Below, one piece after another: positions 1 through 6,583 of a stretch of 7,288 bases of DNA (positions within the stretch are counted from its first letter, which is position 1; each line of letters opens with the position of its first letter). The position numbers and the translations under genes are program-made. The stretch covers positions 1-7,288 of the forward strand of contig NZ_JAYWCU010000188.1 of the NCBI RefSeq assembly GCF_043780375.1. Reading direction: 5' to 3'. The notes beneath the pieces were generated by a model. It was not told where the DNA came from and searched no databases. It worked only from the letters and a program-made list of their open reading frames with translations. This stretch comes from Emticicia sp043780375 (GTDB lineage: Bacteria > Bacteroidota > Bacteroidia > Cytophagales > Spirosomataceae).

Positions 1-35
1 TAGTTGATAGTTTTTTGAAATTTCTTTACAGACAT
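1..35 (-). CDS. possible start of a further operon gene (partial, cut by window edge)
   Basis: An ATG at 35-33 lies three bases after the stop codon of the multicopper oxidase and opens a frame that stays open to the window edge, reading MSVKKFQKTIN. Eleven codons cannot identify a family. The case for a real gene is its position: same strand and a very short gap, like the other junctions in this operon. A further copper accessory gene would be expected here, but that is inference. It could equally be a chance ATG in the trailer of the operon. Confidence 0.35.
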   Translation of the reverse strand, partial: MSVKKFQKTIN

Positions 36-38
36 TGG

Positions 39-2468
39 TCAATAATTAAGCATGATTCCTACACCAAATTCCATATCGTTGTCATAATGCGTTGAAAAAC
101 TAAAGTTTTTACTAACAATATATCGCAACCCCGCCATGAATTCTTTGTCAGTATTTATCATGGCACTCATTCGTAATCTTTTTGAAATTGGTATATCTTT
201 TCGTTCTAATTGCAAACGAACATTCCCATCGGTAAATATTTCGGCTTGAGCTATTACTAGCATTGGCAAAGTATAATTTACCCCAACACTAAAAACGGCT
301 CGTCTATCTTTCGTATTAGTTTGACCAAAAATATTTGTTTCTAATTCGTGAAAATCAGATTGATGAATATCTTTTTTTCTGTAACGCCAGTCGAATCCTA
401 TAAATGGCATTAGCCACTGCATTTTGCCAATATACCTACCAATATGTGTCTCAGTTTCATAACCATGATGGTCATTATAGCCCAAACGCCATTCAGTTCC
501 GATGCTCCATCGGGTACTTTGCAACATTGCTTCGCCATCATTTCCATTGGTTGCTAAATCATTTTCTGCCATAAAGTGCAACTTTCTGTCATCGGCAAAC
601 AACCTCCTTTGTGCCAATTTTGGGTTTGGTATTTCAGGATTTTTTGGTGAGTTTTCATACCTAAAAACTCTACCCATACCGCTCATCATGTGGTATAAAA
701 TATGACAATGAAAAAACCAATCGCCACTTTCGGTAGCGGCAAACTCCAAAGTATCGGTTTCCATGGGCATTATATCAATCACATTTTTTAGTGGCGAAAA
801 CTCTTCTTGACCATTCAAAACCCTAAAATCGTGTCCATGTAAGTGCATAGGGTGTCGCATCATTGAGCCATTATAAAGTATCATTCGTACAGTTTCGCCT
901 TTTTTTATAAGAATTTTATCTGTTTCTGAAACCACTTTATTATCTAAACTCCAAACATAACGGTTCATATTTCCCGATAATTCAAACTTAAGTTCCTTCA
1001 CAGGAGCATCTTTTGCGAGAATGGTTTTTGTAGGAGATTTAAGCATGGAATAGTTCAAGGTAATAATATCTGACATTTCATTGCTATTATATTGGGCTTC
1101 ATCCATTTTCATGTTTTTCATGTCATGTCCTTTCATTTCACCCTTTTTCATGTTTTTCATGTCATGTTTTGGCTTTTCAATCTCTCCTGTTATTTCGGGG
1201 TACATTACCACATTCATATCCATTTGGTTGAGGCTCATTGACATTCCCATATCGTCCAAATTTCCATTCATTTTCATCATGCCATTCATCATTTTCATCC
1301 CCTCAAAATATTTGAGTTTTGGCATTGGTTTGGCTTTTATTTTTTCGCCAGAACCTAAAAACAATGAGGCTGATTTAGTTCGGTCTTCAGATGTTGCTAA
1401 CAATTCGTAGGCTTTATTATTGTCAGCAGCCAAACCTTGCCCGATTGATACTATAACATCATAAGTTTCCGAAACCGCAATAATTAGCCTATCTACCTCA
1501 ACTGGTTCTACATCGTTTCCATCGTTTGCCACGACAGTTATTTTGCCACCTGCATAATTTAGCCAGAAATAAGTTGATGCCCCACCGTTTGAAATTCGCA
1601 GACGAATTTTATTGGAGTTCATCTTCGAACCCTTAGAGAGCGGCGTAAATGATGATTCATTTTTGCCATTGATTAAAAATTTATTATAATACACATCGCT
1701 CACATCCATTGCGTTCATTCGCTTCCATTCATTACTTACTTTAGTTTTGAAATAGCCTTGTTTAACTGCTTCTCCATAGCTTTGGGTTGTTCCTTTTTGA
1801 ATAGCAAACCAATCTGTGGCATTGTGCAACATTCGATGAACATTTTGTGGGTTTAAATCTGTCCATTCGCTTAATATTACAGGAATTGTAGGCAAATCAT
1901 CTATCCCTTTTCTAAAAGTTGGATCTTCGGTTCTTTTATTCAAAATCATTGAGCCGTACATGCCAATTTGTTCCTGCAAACCAGTATGACTATGATACCA
2001 ATGAGTACCATGTTGAATAATTGGAAACCTATACAAATGAGTGGTATGTGGTTTAATTGGCATTTGTGTTAGATTGGGTACGCCATCATATTGGTTCGGC
2101 AAAAATAAACCGTGCCAATGCAACGATGTTTCTTCGTTTAACTCGTTATGTACATAAATTTCGGCAGTATCGCCCTCCATAAATGTTAGCGTGGGCATCG
2201 GTATTTGTCCATTTACGGCAATGGCTCTTTTGGGTTTATTTCCAAAATCTACTATTGTATCTCTTATATATAAATCATAGCGAACTACTTTTGAAATATA
2301 CGTAATTGTATGATTTTTCGGTTTGGTATCCGCAGACTTTTGTGAATTGATACTTTTTTGAATTACAGGTGTTTTTTTCTGTGGCGTGGGCATTTGATGA
2401 TGCTCATGCTGGGCAAAAACAGTTGATGATATTGTAAGAAGTGCAGATATTATAAATATTTTTTTCAT
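39..2468 (-). CDS. secreted multicopper oxidase (CopA/PcoA type) fused to a CopB-like C-terminal barrel region
   Basis: 809-aa multicopper oxidase, expected to oxidise Cu(I) to Cu(II) outside the cytoplasm and so lower copper toxicity. A signal peptide (MKKIFIISALL..., ending FAQ near residue 20) precedes a His-rich start, QHEHHQ. All four copper-ligand motifs are present: HWHG (117-120), HWYHSH (156-161), HPMHLHGH (539-546) and HCHILYHMMSGM (587-598), the last with the axial Met of the type 1 site. Three cupredoxin domains are inferred at about 60-180, 190-370 and 470-605. A Met-rich insert (390-456) resembles copper-recruiting segments of CopA/CueO. From about 622 to the end the sequence is no longer cupredoxin. 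It alternates polar and hydrophobic residues, contains FIGFDWRYRKK, and ends in an aromatic residue (FGVGIMLNY), which suggests an outer-membrane barrel like CopB/PcoB. The ATG at 2468 is preferred to an upstream TTG at 2492, which overlaps the preceding gene and spoils the signal peptide. It is the last complete gene of the operon. Confidence 0.93.
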   Translation of the reverse strand: MKKIFIISALLTISSTVFAQHEHHQMPTPQKKTPVIQKSINSQKSADTKPKNHTITYISKVVRYDLYIRDTIVDFGNKPKRAIAVNGQIPMPTLTFMEGDTAEIYVHNELNEETSLHWHGLFLPNQYDGVPNLTQMPIKPHTTHLYRFPIIQHGTHWYHSHTGLQEQIGMYGSMILNKRTEDPTFRKGIDDLPTIPVILSEWTDLNPQNVHRMLHNATDWFAIQKGTTQSYGEAVKQGYFKTKVSNEWKRMNAMDVSDVYYNKFLINGKNESSFTPLSKGSKMNSNKIRLRISNGGASTYFWLNYAGGKITVVANDGNDVEPVEVDRLIIAVSETYDVIVSIGQGLAADNNKAYELLATSEDRTKSASLFLGSGEKIKAKPMPKLKYFEGMKMMNGMMKMNGNLDDMGMSMSLNQMDMNVVMYPEITGEIEKPKHDMKNMKKGEMKGHDMKNMKMDEAQYNSNEMSDIITLNYSMLKSPTKTILAKDAPVKELKFELSGNMNRYVWSLDNKVVSETDKILIKKGETVRMILYNGSMMRHPMHLHGHDFRVLNGQEEFSPLKNVIDIMPMETDTLEFAATESGDWFFHCHILYHMMSGMGRVFRYENSPKNPEIPNPKLAQRRLFADDRKLHFMAENDLATNGNDGEAMLQSTRWSIGTEWRLGYNDHHGYETETHIGRYIGKMQWLMPFIGFDWRYRKKDIHQSDFHELETNIFGQTNTKDRRAVFSVGVNYTLPMLVIAQAEIFTDGNVRLQLERKDIPISKRLRMSAMINTDKEFMAGLRYIVSKNFSFSTHYDNDMEFGVGIMLNY
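42..605 (-). other. CopB/PcoB-like beta-barrel-like C-terminal region of the multicopper oxidase
   Basis: About residues 622-809 of the oxidase, after the last copper motif and a Pro/Asn-rich linker (NPEIPNPK). Several stretches look like amphipathic strands, for example WSIGTEWRLGY, MQWLMPFIGFDWRYRK, AVFSVGVNYTLPML and FMAGLRYIVSKNFSFS. The last residue is Tyr, as in many outer-membrane proteins whose final strand is read by the BAM machinery. In proteobacterial cop/pco operons CopB is a separate gene next to the oxidase. Here the two appear joined. The assignment rests on visible pattern and resemblance only. Confidence 0.6.
1101..1301 (-). repeat. Met-rich copper-binding insert with a 23-bp direct repeat
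   Basis: This segment encodes residues 390-456 of the oxidase, between cupredoxin domains 2 and 3. The first part is dense in Met (GMKMMNGMMKMNG, then MGMSMSLNQMDMNVVM). The second carries two copies of HDMKNMK, 13 residues apart. At DNA level the two copies are an identical 23-bp direct repeat (1106-1128 and 1145-1167, 39-base period). Met-rich loops over the type 1 site bind Cu(I) in CueO and CopA-type oxidases. The repeat suggests recent lengthening by duplication or slippage. Confidence 0.8.
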
Positions 2469-2478
2469 GATTGTTGTG

Positions 2479-3039
2479 TTACATGTTTTCAAACTTAAAT
2501 GCTACACTCAAATACTCCCAACTCATTTTGATTTCTCCTTTTTTTGTGGTGAAAGGAATAACTTCGTAAGTAAGTGCTTCAACAATTTGTTTGCTTTTTT
2601 TAGGTTTTACGATTATTCTAATAACATCATTTTCTTGTTTATACTCGTCTGCTAAGTGCATATCCCAAGTTTTACTCAAAATCAAAGTCCAAGTTTTTTT
2701 GTTAGGAATGGTAAAAAAACCATATTTTCCTTTTGGAATATGCTTGCCTTCAATCATTACATCTTGCGAAAAATCTATCCAAGTAGCTTTGTGGGCTCCT
2801 GTAGACCAAACTTGGTTATTGGCTACCAAACCATTCCAAATTGCTCGTCCTCTTACACTTGGCGAGCCATAATCTACATGTATATGATTGTCTCCAACCA
2901 TTCCCATTGCCACCATTTTAGGGCTTTTAGGTTTAGAAACAGTTTTTGTCGAATCAGCTTTTGGTTGATGATTTTCATGCTGGGCGAAAGTAATATTTGT
3001 AAGAAATAAACTTAATGCTACAATAATTAATTTTTTCAT
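2479..3039 (-). CDS. secreted DUF2911 family protein
   Basis: 186-aa exported protein of the DUF2911 family, whose biochemical role is not known. A signal peptide (MKKLIIVALSLF..., ending FAQ near residue 20) is followed by a His-rich segment, QHENHQ, and a Lys/Ser/Pro linker. The family core then follows: VDYGSPSVRGR, VWSTGAHKATWIDFS, GKHIPKGKYGFFTIP and WTLILSK. It is full length for the family. The ATG at 3039 gives a clean signal peptide; a longer frame from a TTG at 3120 would overlap the PepSY gene and bury that peptide. It lies 7 bases after the PepSY stop and 10 bases before the oxidase ATG, so it is almost certainly co-transcribed with both. Location between a membrane PepSY protein and a copper oxidase suggests a periplasmic accessory part in copper handling, which is inference. 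Most DUF2911 proteins are not known to bind copper. Confidence 0.88.
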   Translation of the reverse strand: MKKLIIVALSLFLTNITFAQHENHQPKADSTKTVSKPKSPKMVAMGMVGDNHIHVDYGSPSVRGRAIWNGLVANNQVWSTGAHKATWIDFSQDVMIEGKHIPKGKYGFFTIPNKKTWTLILSKTWDMHLADEYKQENDVIRIIVKPKKSKQIVEALTYEVIPFTTKKGEIKMSWEYLSVAFKFENM

Positions 3040-3046
3040 GTGTTTT

Positions 3047-3790
3047 TTAGTTTTGTTTGATTGTTTTTTTTCGACTGACAAAAAATAATATAAATCCTGA
3101 ACTGATGGTAAATAAACCAAATACCGAAAAGGCTCTTAACAACCAATTTGAAATATTATCTCGACCTTGATAATCCATTGTATGAAGCATCCATAAAAAA
3201 TCAAAGATTCTCCATTTATTATTTCTAAATTTTTGAACCGTTCCCAACTCGCTTGCTATATATGCGGTGGAATTGGAAGGATGCTCAAAAGTTATGGCGT
3301 AAGCTGGCAAAGGTTGCCCACGGTATTCGTGGTGGCCATTGGTATTTGTGAGGTATTCTACTTTTTGAACTTTGGCATCGCTCGAAAAATTTTGTTGAGC
3401 TATTTCTGTTGCTTCATTTTTAGAAAGAGCGGGACGAAGTTCGCCAGTTTCGGCATTGGCCAATTGTGTTTTTTTGCCTCTATCATGCTCTTTTGAATAA
3501 GTGATTTGATAAACAGGATTTCCTAAAAGTTGAATCAAATGAATATCAAAAATATAATTTACGGAATCTTTTTTCTTGATTTTTTGAATAATTGCTTCTG
3601 GATTAGCCAATGTCATATCACCAGTAAGTGGATGAATGTGTGCTTTTTGGTGGTCTCCATGCACCTCATCCATATTTGACCAACTGAAATATAATCCACC
3701 AATTGTCCAAAACAAAAACTGGATTCCTAAAATTAGTCCTAACCAACGGTGCGTTTTTCTGATTTTTCGATGAAATTCTATTTTCTTCAT
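3047..3790 (-). CDS. PepSY-associated transmembrane protein
   Basis: 247-aa inner-membrane protein with the usual PepSY-TM layout. A Lys/Arg-rich start runs into KTHRWLGL and a first membrane helix at about 17-36. A periplasmic region of about 175 residues contains a PepSY-like stretch (ANAETGELRPALSKNEATEIAQQNF, given here only as residues 111-135 of the protein; key pattern is ETGE followed by the A-rich helix). A second helix lies at about 215-238. His14 and His203 (WMLHTMDYQG) lie next to the helices and match the conserved histidines common in this superfamily. The loop is also His-rich (HGDHQKAHIHPL, 44-54), which would suit metal binding. Related PepSY-TM proteins accompany siderophore and metal uptake genes and are often proposed to be metal reductases; whether this one acts on copper is inference. 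The 42-base gap after the ATPase is the longest inside the operon, but no promoter box was seen in it. It is a short two-helix version rather than the larger four-helix type. Confidence 0.85.
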   Translation of the reverse strand: MKKIEFHRKIRKTHRWLGLILGIQFLFWTIGGLYFSWSNMDEVHGDHQKAHIHPLTGDMTLANPEAIIQKIKKKDSVNYIFDIHLIQLLGNPVYQITYSKEHDRGKKTQLANAETGELRPALSKNEATEIAQQNFSSDAKVQKVEYLTNTNGHHEYRGQPLPAYAITFEHPSNSTAYIASELGTVQKFRNNKWRIFDFLWMLHTMDYQGRDNISNWLLRAFSVFGLFTISSGFILFFVSRKKTIKQN

Positions 3791-3832
3791 TTTATATTAT
3801 AGTGGTTTGCATTTTTAAATTTTAGAGAAAAA

Positions 3833-6358
3833 TCAAAGTTTAATATTTCTTAGCCTGAGAGCATTGGCAATAACAGATACTGAGCTAAAACTCATAGCTA
3901 ATGCGGCTATCATCGGTGACAATAATATGCCGAAGAGTGGATATAAAACTCCTGCCGCAATCGGAACGCCAAGTGTGTTATAAATAAATGCAAAAAACAA
4001 ATTTTGTTTGATGTTTTTCATTACAGCATGACTCAAATTTTTAGCTTTCACAATTCCCTGTAAATCACCTTTAACCAAAGTTATTTTTGCACTTTCAATA
4101 GCAACGTCCGTGCCTGTTCCCATGGCTATGCCTATATCGGCTTGTGCTAATGCGGGTGCATCATTGATACCATCACCCGCCATTGCTACTATTTTTCCTT
4201 CGGCTTGTAAGCGTTTTATTTCTTTCAATTTATCTTCAGGCAAACAACTTGCTTTGAAACTACTCAGATTGAGTTCATTCGCAACGGCTTTTGCAGTATT
4301 CTCATTGTCACCCGTAAGCATTATTACTTCAATTCCTTGTCTCATCAACTCCTTTATGGCAGCTTTACTCGTTATTTTGATAGCATCAGTAATAGCTACA
4401 AAACCTATCGCAACTTTATCAATGGCAATATAAGATACGGTTTTTCCTAATTTTTGCTCAACAATTATTTTGCTTTCCAAGTCATCCGAAATATTTGCTT
4501 TGACTTGTTCCATTAGCGTTTTATTTCCAAGTGCTACTTTTTTATTACTAACAGTTCCTATCACTCCTTTACCTGCAATAGCTTCAAAATCTTTTACTTC
4601 AATCAAAGAAACGTTTTTTTCTTTGGCAAAATTTACAATCGCTTGGGCTAATGGATGTTCGCTATATTGATTTAAAGAAGCAATATTTTGTAATAGAAGA
4701 TTCTCTCCTGCATCTTGTATTGAATAAATTTTATCAACTGACGGCTTTCCCTCGGTAATTGTGCCAGTTTTATCGGTTATCAAAACATTTACTTTGTTCA
4801 TGTTTTCTAAAGCTTCTGCATTTTTTATTAAAACGCCCGATGAAGCACCTTTGCCAACGCCAACCATAACCGACATAGGTGTAGCCAAGCCTAATGCACA
4901 CGGACAAGCAATTATTAAGACTGCAATAGCATTAATATATCCATATACTAAGGCTGGTTCTGGTCCAAACTTTGCCCAAACAATAAATGTAATAATAGAT
5001 ATCACCACAACTATTGGCACAAAATATTTGGCGATGCTATCTGCCAATTTTTGTATTGGTGCTTTCGAACGACTGGCATCATTTACCATCTGAATTATTT
5101 GCGAAAGTAAGGTTTCTGAACCTACTTTTTCGGCAATCATTACAAATGATTTATTTCCGTTTATTGTTCCCGAACTTACAACATCTCCTTCTTTTTTATC
5201 AACAGGAATCGGTTCGCCCGAAATCATTGATTCATCAATTGTACTTTCTCCTTGAGTTATTTTTCCATCAACTGGAATTTTATCACCAGGTTTTATTCTT
5301 AACAAATCTCCTTTTTTAATATCATGAATAAAGATTTTGCTACTTATTCCATTAATAATAATGGTAGATTCGGTTGGAGCTAATTTTAGAAGTGCCTTTA
5401 TTGCTCCGCTAGTTTGGCTGTGAGCTTTAGCTTCTAATAATTGACCCAGTAAAACTAAAGTTAAGATAACGGTTGTTGCCTCAAAATAAAGATGTACAGT
5501 GCCACTTTCAGTTTTAAATTCATTTGGAAAAAAACTTGGGAATAACATTCCAACAATACTAAATAAAAATGCTACGCCCGTGCCAATTCCTACGAGAGTA
5601 AACATATTGAGATTCCAAGTAATAATTGATTTCCAAGCACGCACAAAAAACATCCAGCACGCATAAAAAACCACAGGAAGAGTTAATATGAACTGTACCC
5701 AATTCCATTTTGCCATATCCATAATCTGCATTAAAGGGTTATGGGGTAGCATTTCTGACATGGCAATTGCAAAAACAGGAATTGTAAATGCAACTGCTAT
5801 TTTCATCTTTTTTACTAAGTCATTATAAGTTTTGTTTTCTTGGCTATCGCTTGGTTCATTTGGCACTAAATCCATTCCACAAATTGGGCAAATACCTGGC
5901 TCGTCTTTTACAATTTCTGGGTGCATCGGACAAGTAAATTGTAAACTTTGCGAAAGACTTGCTTGTTGCACTAAATCCATTCCACATACGGGGCAATCAC
6001 CAGCTTTATCATAAACTTTTTCGCCTTCGCAGTGCATAGGGCAATAGTATTTGCCATTACTGTTATTTGGTGTTTTTTTTGAATCTTCTGAAAATAATTT
6101 ATTCGTTTGCTTCTCCTTTATAGCTTCATTTTGTGAAAGCAAGGTTGCTGTACGAGTATCTTCTATTGTATAATTGCCTACTGCCGAAAGTGTTTTTTGT
6201 AACTCTTTAGTCGGAATGTGATTATTCATTGTAATAGTTGCCATTGGTGGGTCTAATGTTACGACCGCAGAAATTTCCTTAATTGAATTAAGGGTTTTTT
6301 CTACTTTTGTGCGGCAACCATTGCAAGACATTCCTGTTATTTGATAAGTATGTGTCAT
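3833..6358 (-). CDS. copA: Cu(I)-exporting P1B-type ATPase with HMA and two CPMHP metal-binding domains
   Basis: 841-aa inner-membrane pump that uses ATP to export Cu(I) from the cytoplasm. The N-terminus has an HMA domain with GMSCNGC (Cys12, Cys15). Two CPMHP-type domains follow: the first has Cys106 and CPVCGMDLV (122-125), the second Cys143 and CPICGMDLV (157-160). Eight membrane helices are seen at about 184-203, 220-239, 253-273, 290-309, 445-462, 474-493, 787-807 and 812-834. Catalytic motifs are complete: SGEP, transport CPC (485-487), phosphorylated Asp529 in DKTGT, SEHPLA (566-571), TGDN (682-685) and GDGINDAP (728-735). YN in helix 7 (793-794) and MSFSS in helix 8 (822-826) are the Cu(I)-specific (P1B-1) signature. 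The ATG at 6358 is preferred to an in-frame TTG at 6379: it gives the standard start MTHTYQITGM and lies 7 bases after the 41-aa gene's stop, which suggests coupled translation. Silver could also be carried. Confidence 0.96.
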   Translation of the reverse strand: MTHTYQITGMSCNGCRTKVEKTLNSIKEISAVVTLDPPMATITMNNHIPTKELQKTLSAVGNYTIEDTRTATLLSQNEAIKEKQTNKLFSEDSKKTPNNSNGKYYCPMHCEGEKVYDKAGDCPVCGMDLVQQASLSQSLQFTCPMHPEIVKDEPGICPICGMDLVPNEPSDSQENKTYNDLVKKMKIAVAFTIPVFAIAMSEMLPHNPLMQIMDMAKWNWVQFILTLPVVFYACWMFFVRAWKSIITWNLNMFTLVGIGTGVAFLFSIVGMLFPSFFPNEFKTESGTVHLYFEATTVILTLVLLGQLLEAKAHSQTSGAIKALLKLAPTESTIIINGISSKIFIHDIKKGDLLRIKPGDKIPVDGKITQGESTIDESMISGEPIPVDKKEGDVVSSGTINGNKSFVMIAEKVGSETLLSQIIQMVNDASRSKAPIQKLADSIAKYFVPIVVVISIITFIVWAKFGPEPALVYGYINAIAVLIIACPCALGLATPMSVMVGVGKGASSGVLIKNAEALENMNKVNVLITDKTGTITEGKPSVDKIYSIQDAGENLLLQNIASLNQYSEHPLAQAIVNFAKEKNVSLIEVKDFEAIAGKGVIGTVSNKKVALGNKTLMEQVKANISDDLESKIIVEQKLGKTVSYIAIDKVAIGFVAITDAIKITSKAAIKELMRQGIEVIMLTGDNENTAKAVANELNLSSFKASCLPEDKLKEIKRLQAEGKIVAMAGDGINDAPALAQADIGIAMGTGTDVAIESAKITLVKGDLQGIVKAKNLSHAVMKNIKQNLFFAFIYNTLGVPIAAGVLYPLFGILLSPMIAALAMSFSSVSVIANALRLRNIKL
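5882..6043 (-). other. tandem CPMHP heavy-metal-binding domains in the ATPase N-terminus
   Basis: Two consecutive copies of the short domain with the pattern CPMH, about 12 to 18 residues, CPxCGMDLV. Copy 1 (residues 106-129) has CPMHCEG, so Cys replaces the usual Pro after His. Copy 2 (143-164) has the standard CPMHPE. They sit between the HMA domain and the first membrane helix, in the cytoplasm. Such domains are common in Bacteroidota copper ATPases and probably bind the ion before or during transport. With the two upstream genes, this operon holds four copies of the domain. Confidence 0.85.
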
Positions 6359-6365
6359 TATTTGA

Positions 6366-6491
6366 TTAATTTTTAACAATTTTGACTAAACTCATGCCAC
6401 ATTTAGGGCATTTATCGCCTGCGTTTCCTGTAACTTCGGGGTGCATTGGGCAAGCATATGTTGCCTCAGTTGAGATAAGTTGATTAGCCAT
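6366..6491 (-). CDS. 41-aa stand-alone CPMHP heavy-metal-binding peptide
   Basis: A small complete gene (ATG at 6491, TAA at 6366) coding for 41 residues, almost all of it one CPMHP domain: TYACPMHPEVTGNAGDKC, then PKCGMSLVKIVKN. The likely ligands are Cys14, His17, Cys28 and Cys31. It has no signal peptide or membrane helix and so should stay in the cytoplasm. It starts 19 bases after the previous stop and ends 7 bases before the ATPase ATG, so co-translation with the pump is likely. A plausible job is a small copper buffer or chaperone that delivers metal to the ATPase, but that is inference. It shares an identical 30-base stretch with the end of the preceding gene, which points to origin by duplication. 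The conserved domain and clean gene spacing argue that it is real despite its size. Confidence 0.82.
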   Translation of the reverse strand: MANQLISTEATYACPMHPEVTGNAGDKCPKCGMSLVKIVKN

Positions 6492-6583
6492 TTTATTATT
6501 TTTTAGCAACTTAAACCAATTTCATTTTACATTTCGAGCATCTATCACCTTCTTTTCCTGTAACTTCGGGGTGCATTGGGCAA
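6424..6583 (-). repeat. 30-bp exact direct repeat from a duplicated CPMHP domain
   Basis: The 30 bases at 6424-6453 (in the 41-aa gene) are identical to 6554-6583 (end of the 180-aa gene), 130 bases apart. Both encode CPMHPEVTG. The bases beside this core are still similar but diverged, and the proteins match at most domain positions. This fits a local duplication of the domain. Confidence 0.9.

Noticed and set aside
1081..1410. Plus-strand 109-codon frame opposite the Met-rich part of the oxidase
   Set aside because: Its Phe/Met-rich sequence is only the complement of the Met-rich repeat; no independent gene signal was seen.
2591..3009. Two overlapping plus-strand frames opposite the DUF2911 gene
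   Set aside because: They overlap each other and a conserved family gene on the other strand, and have no domain resemblance.
3791..3832. TATAAT-like sequence between the ATPase and PepSY genes as an internal promoter
   Set aside because: Bacteroidota promoters use TAnnTTTG, which is absent here. The match is in AT-rich DNA and too close to the ATG.
3791..3832. Possible terminator after the ATPase
   Set aside because: No stem of useful length followed by a T run could be found on the minus strand; the gap looks like a plain spacer.
4110..5319. Several plus-strand open frames of 66-110 codons opposite the ATPase gene
   Set aside because: They lie wholly opposite a strongly conserved ATPase, have no recognisable domain, and their composition is that of the reverse strand of membrane-protein codons.
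6359..6379. Upstream TTG start for the ATPase adding seven residues
   Set aside because: It would overlap the 41-aa gene, while the ATG at 6358 gives the standard HMA start.
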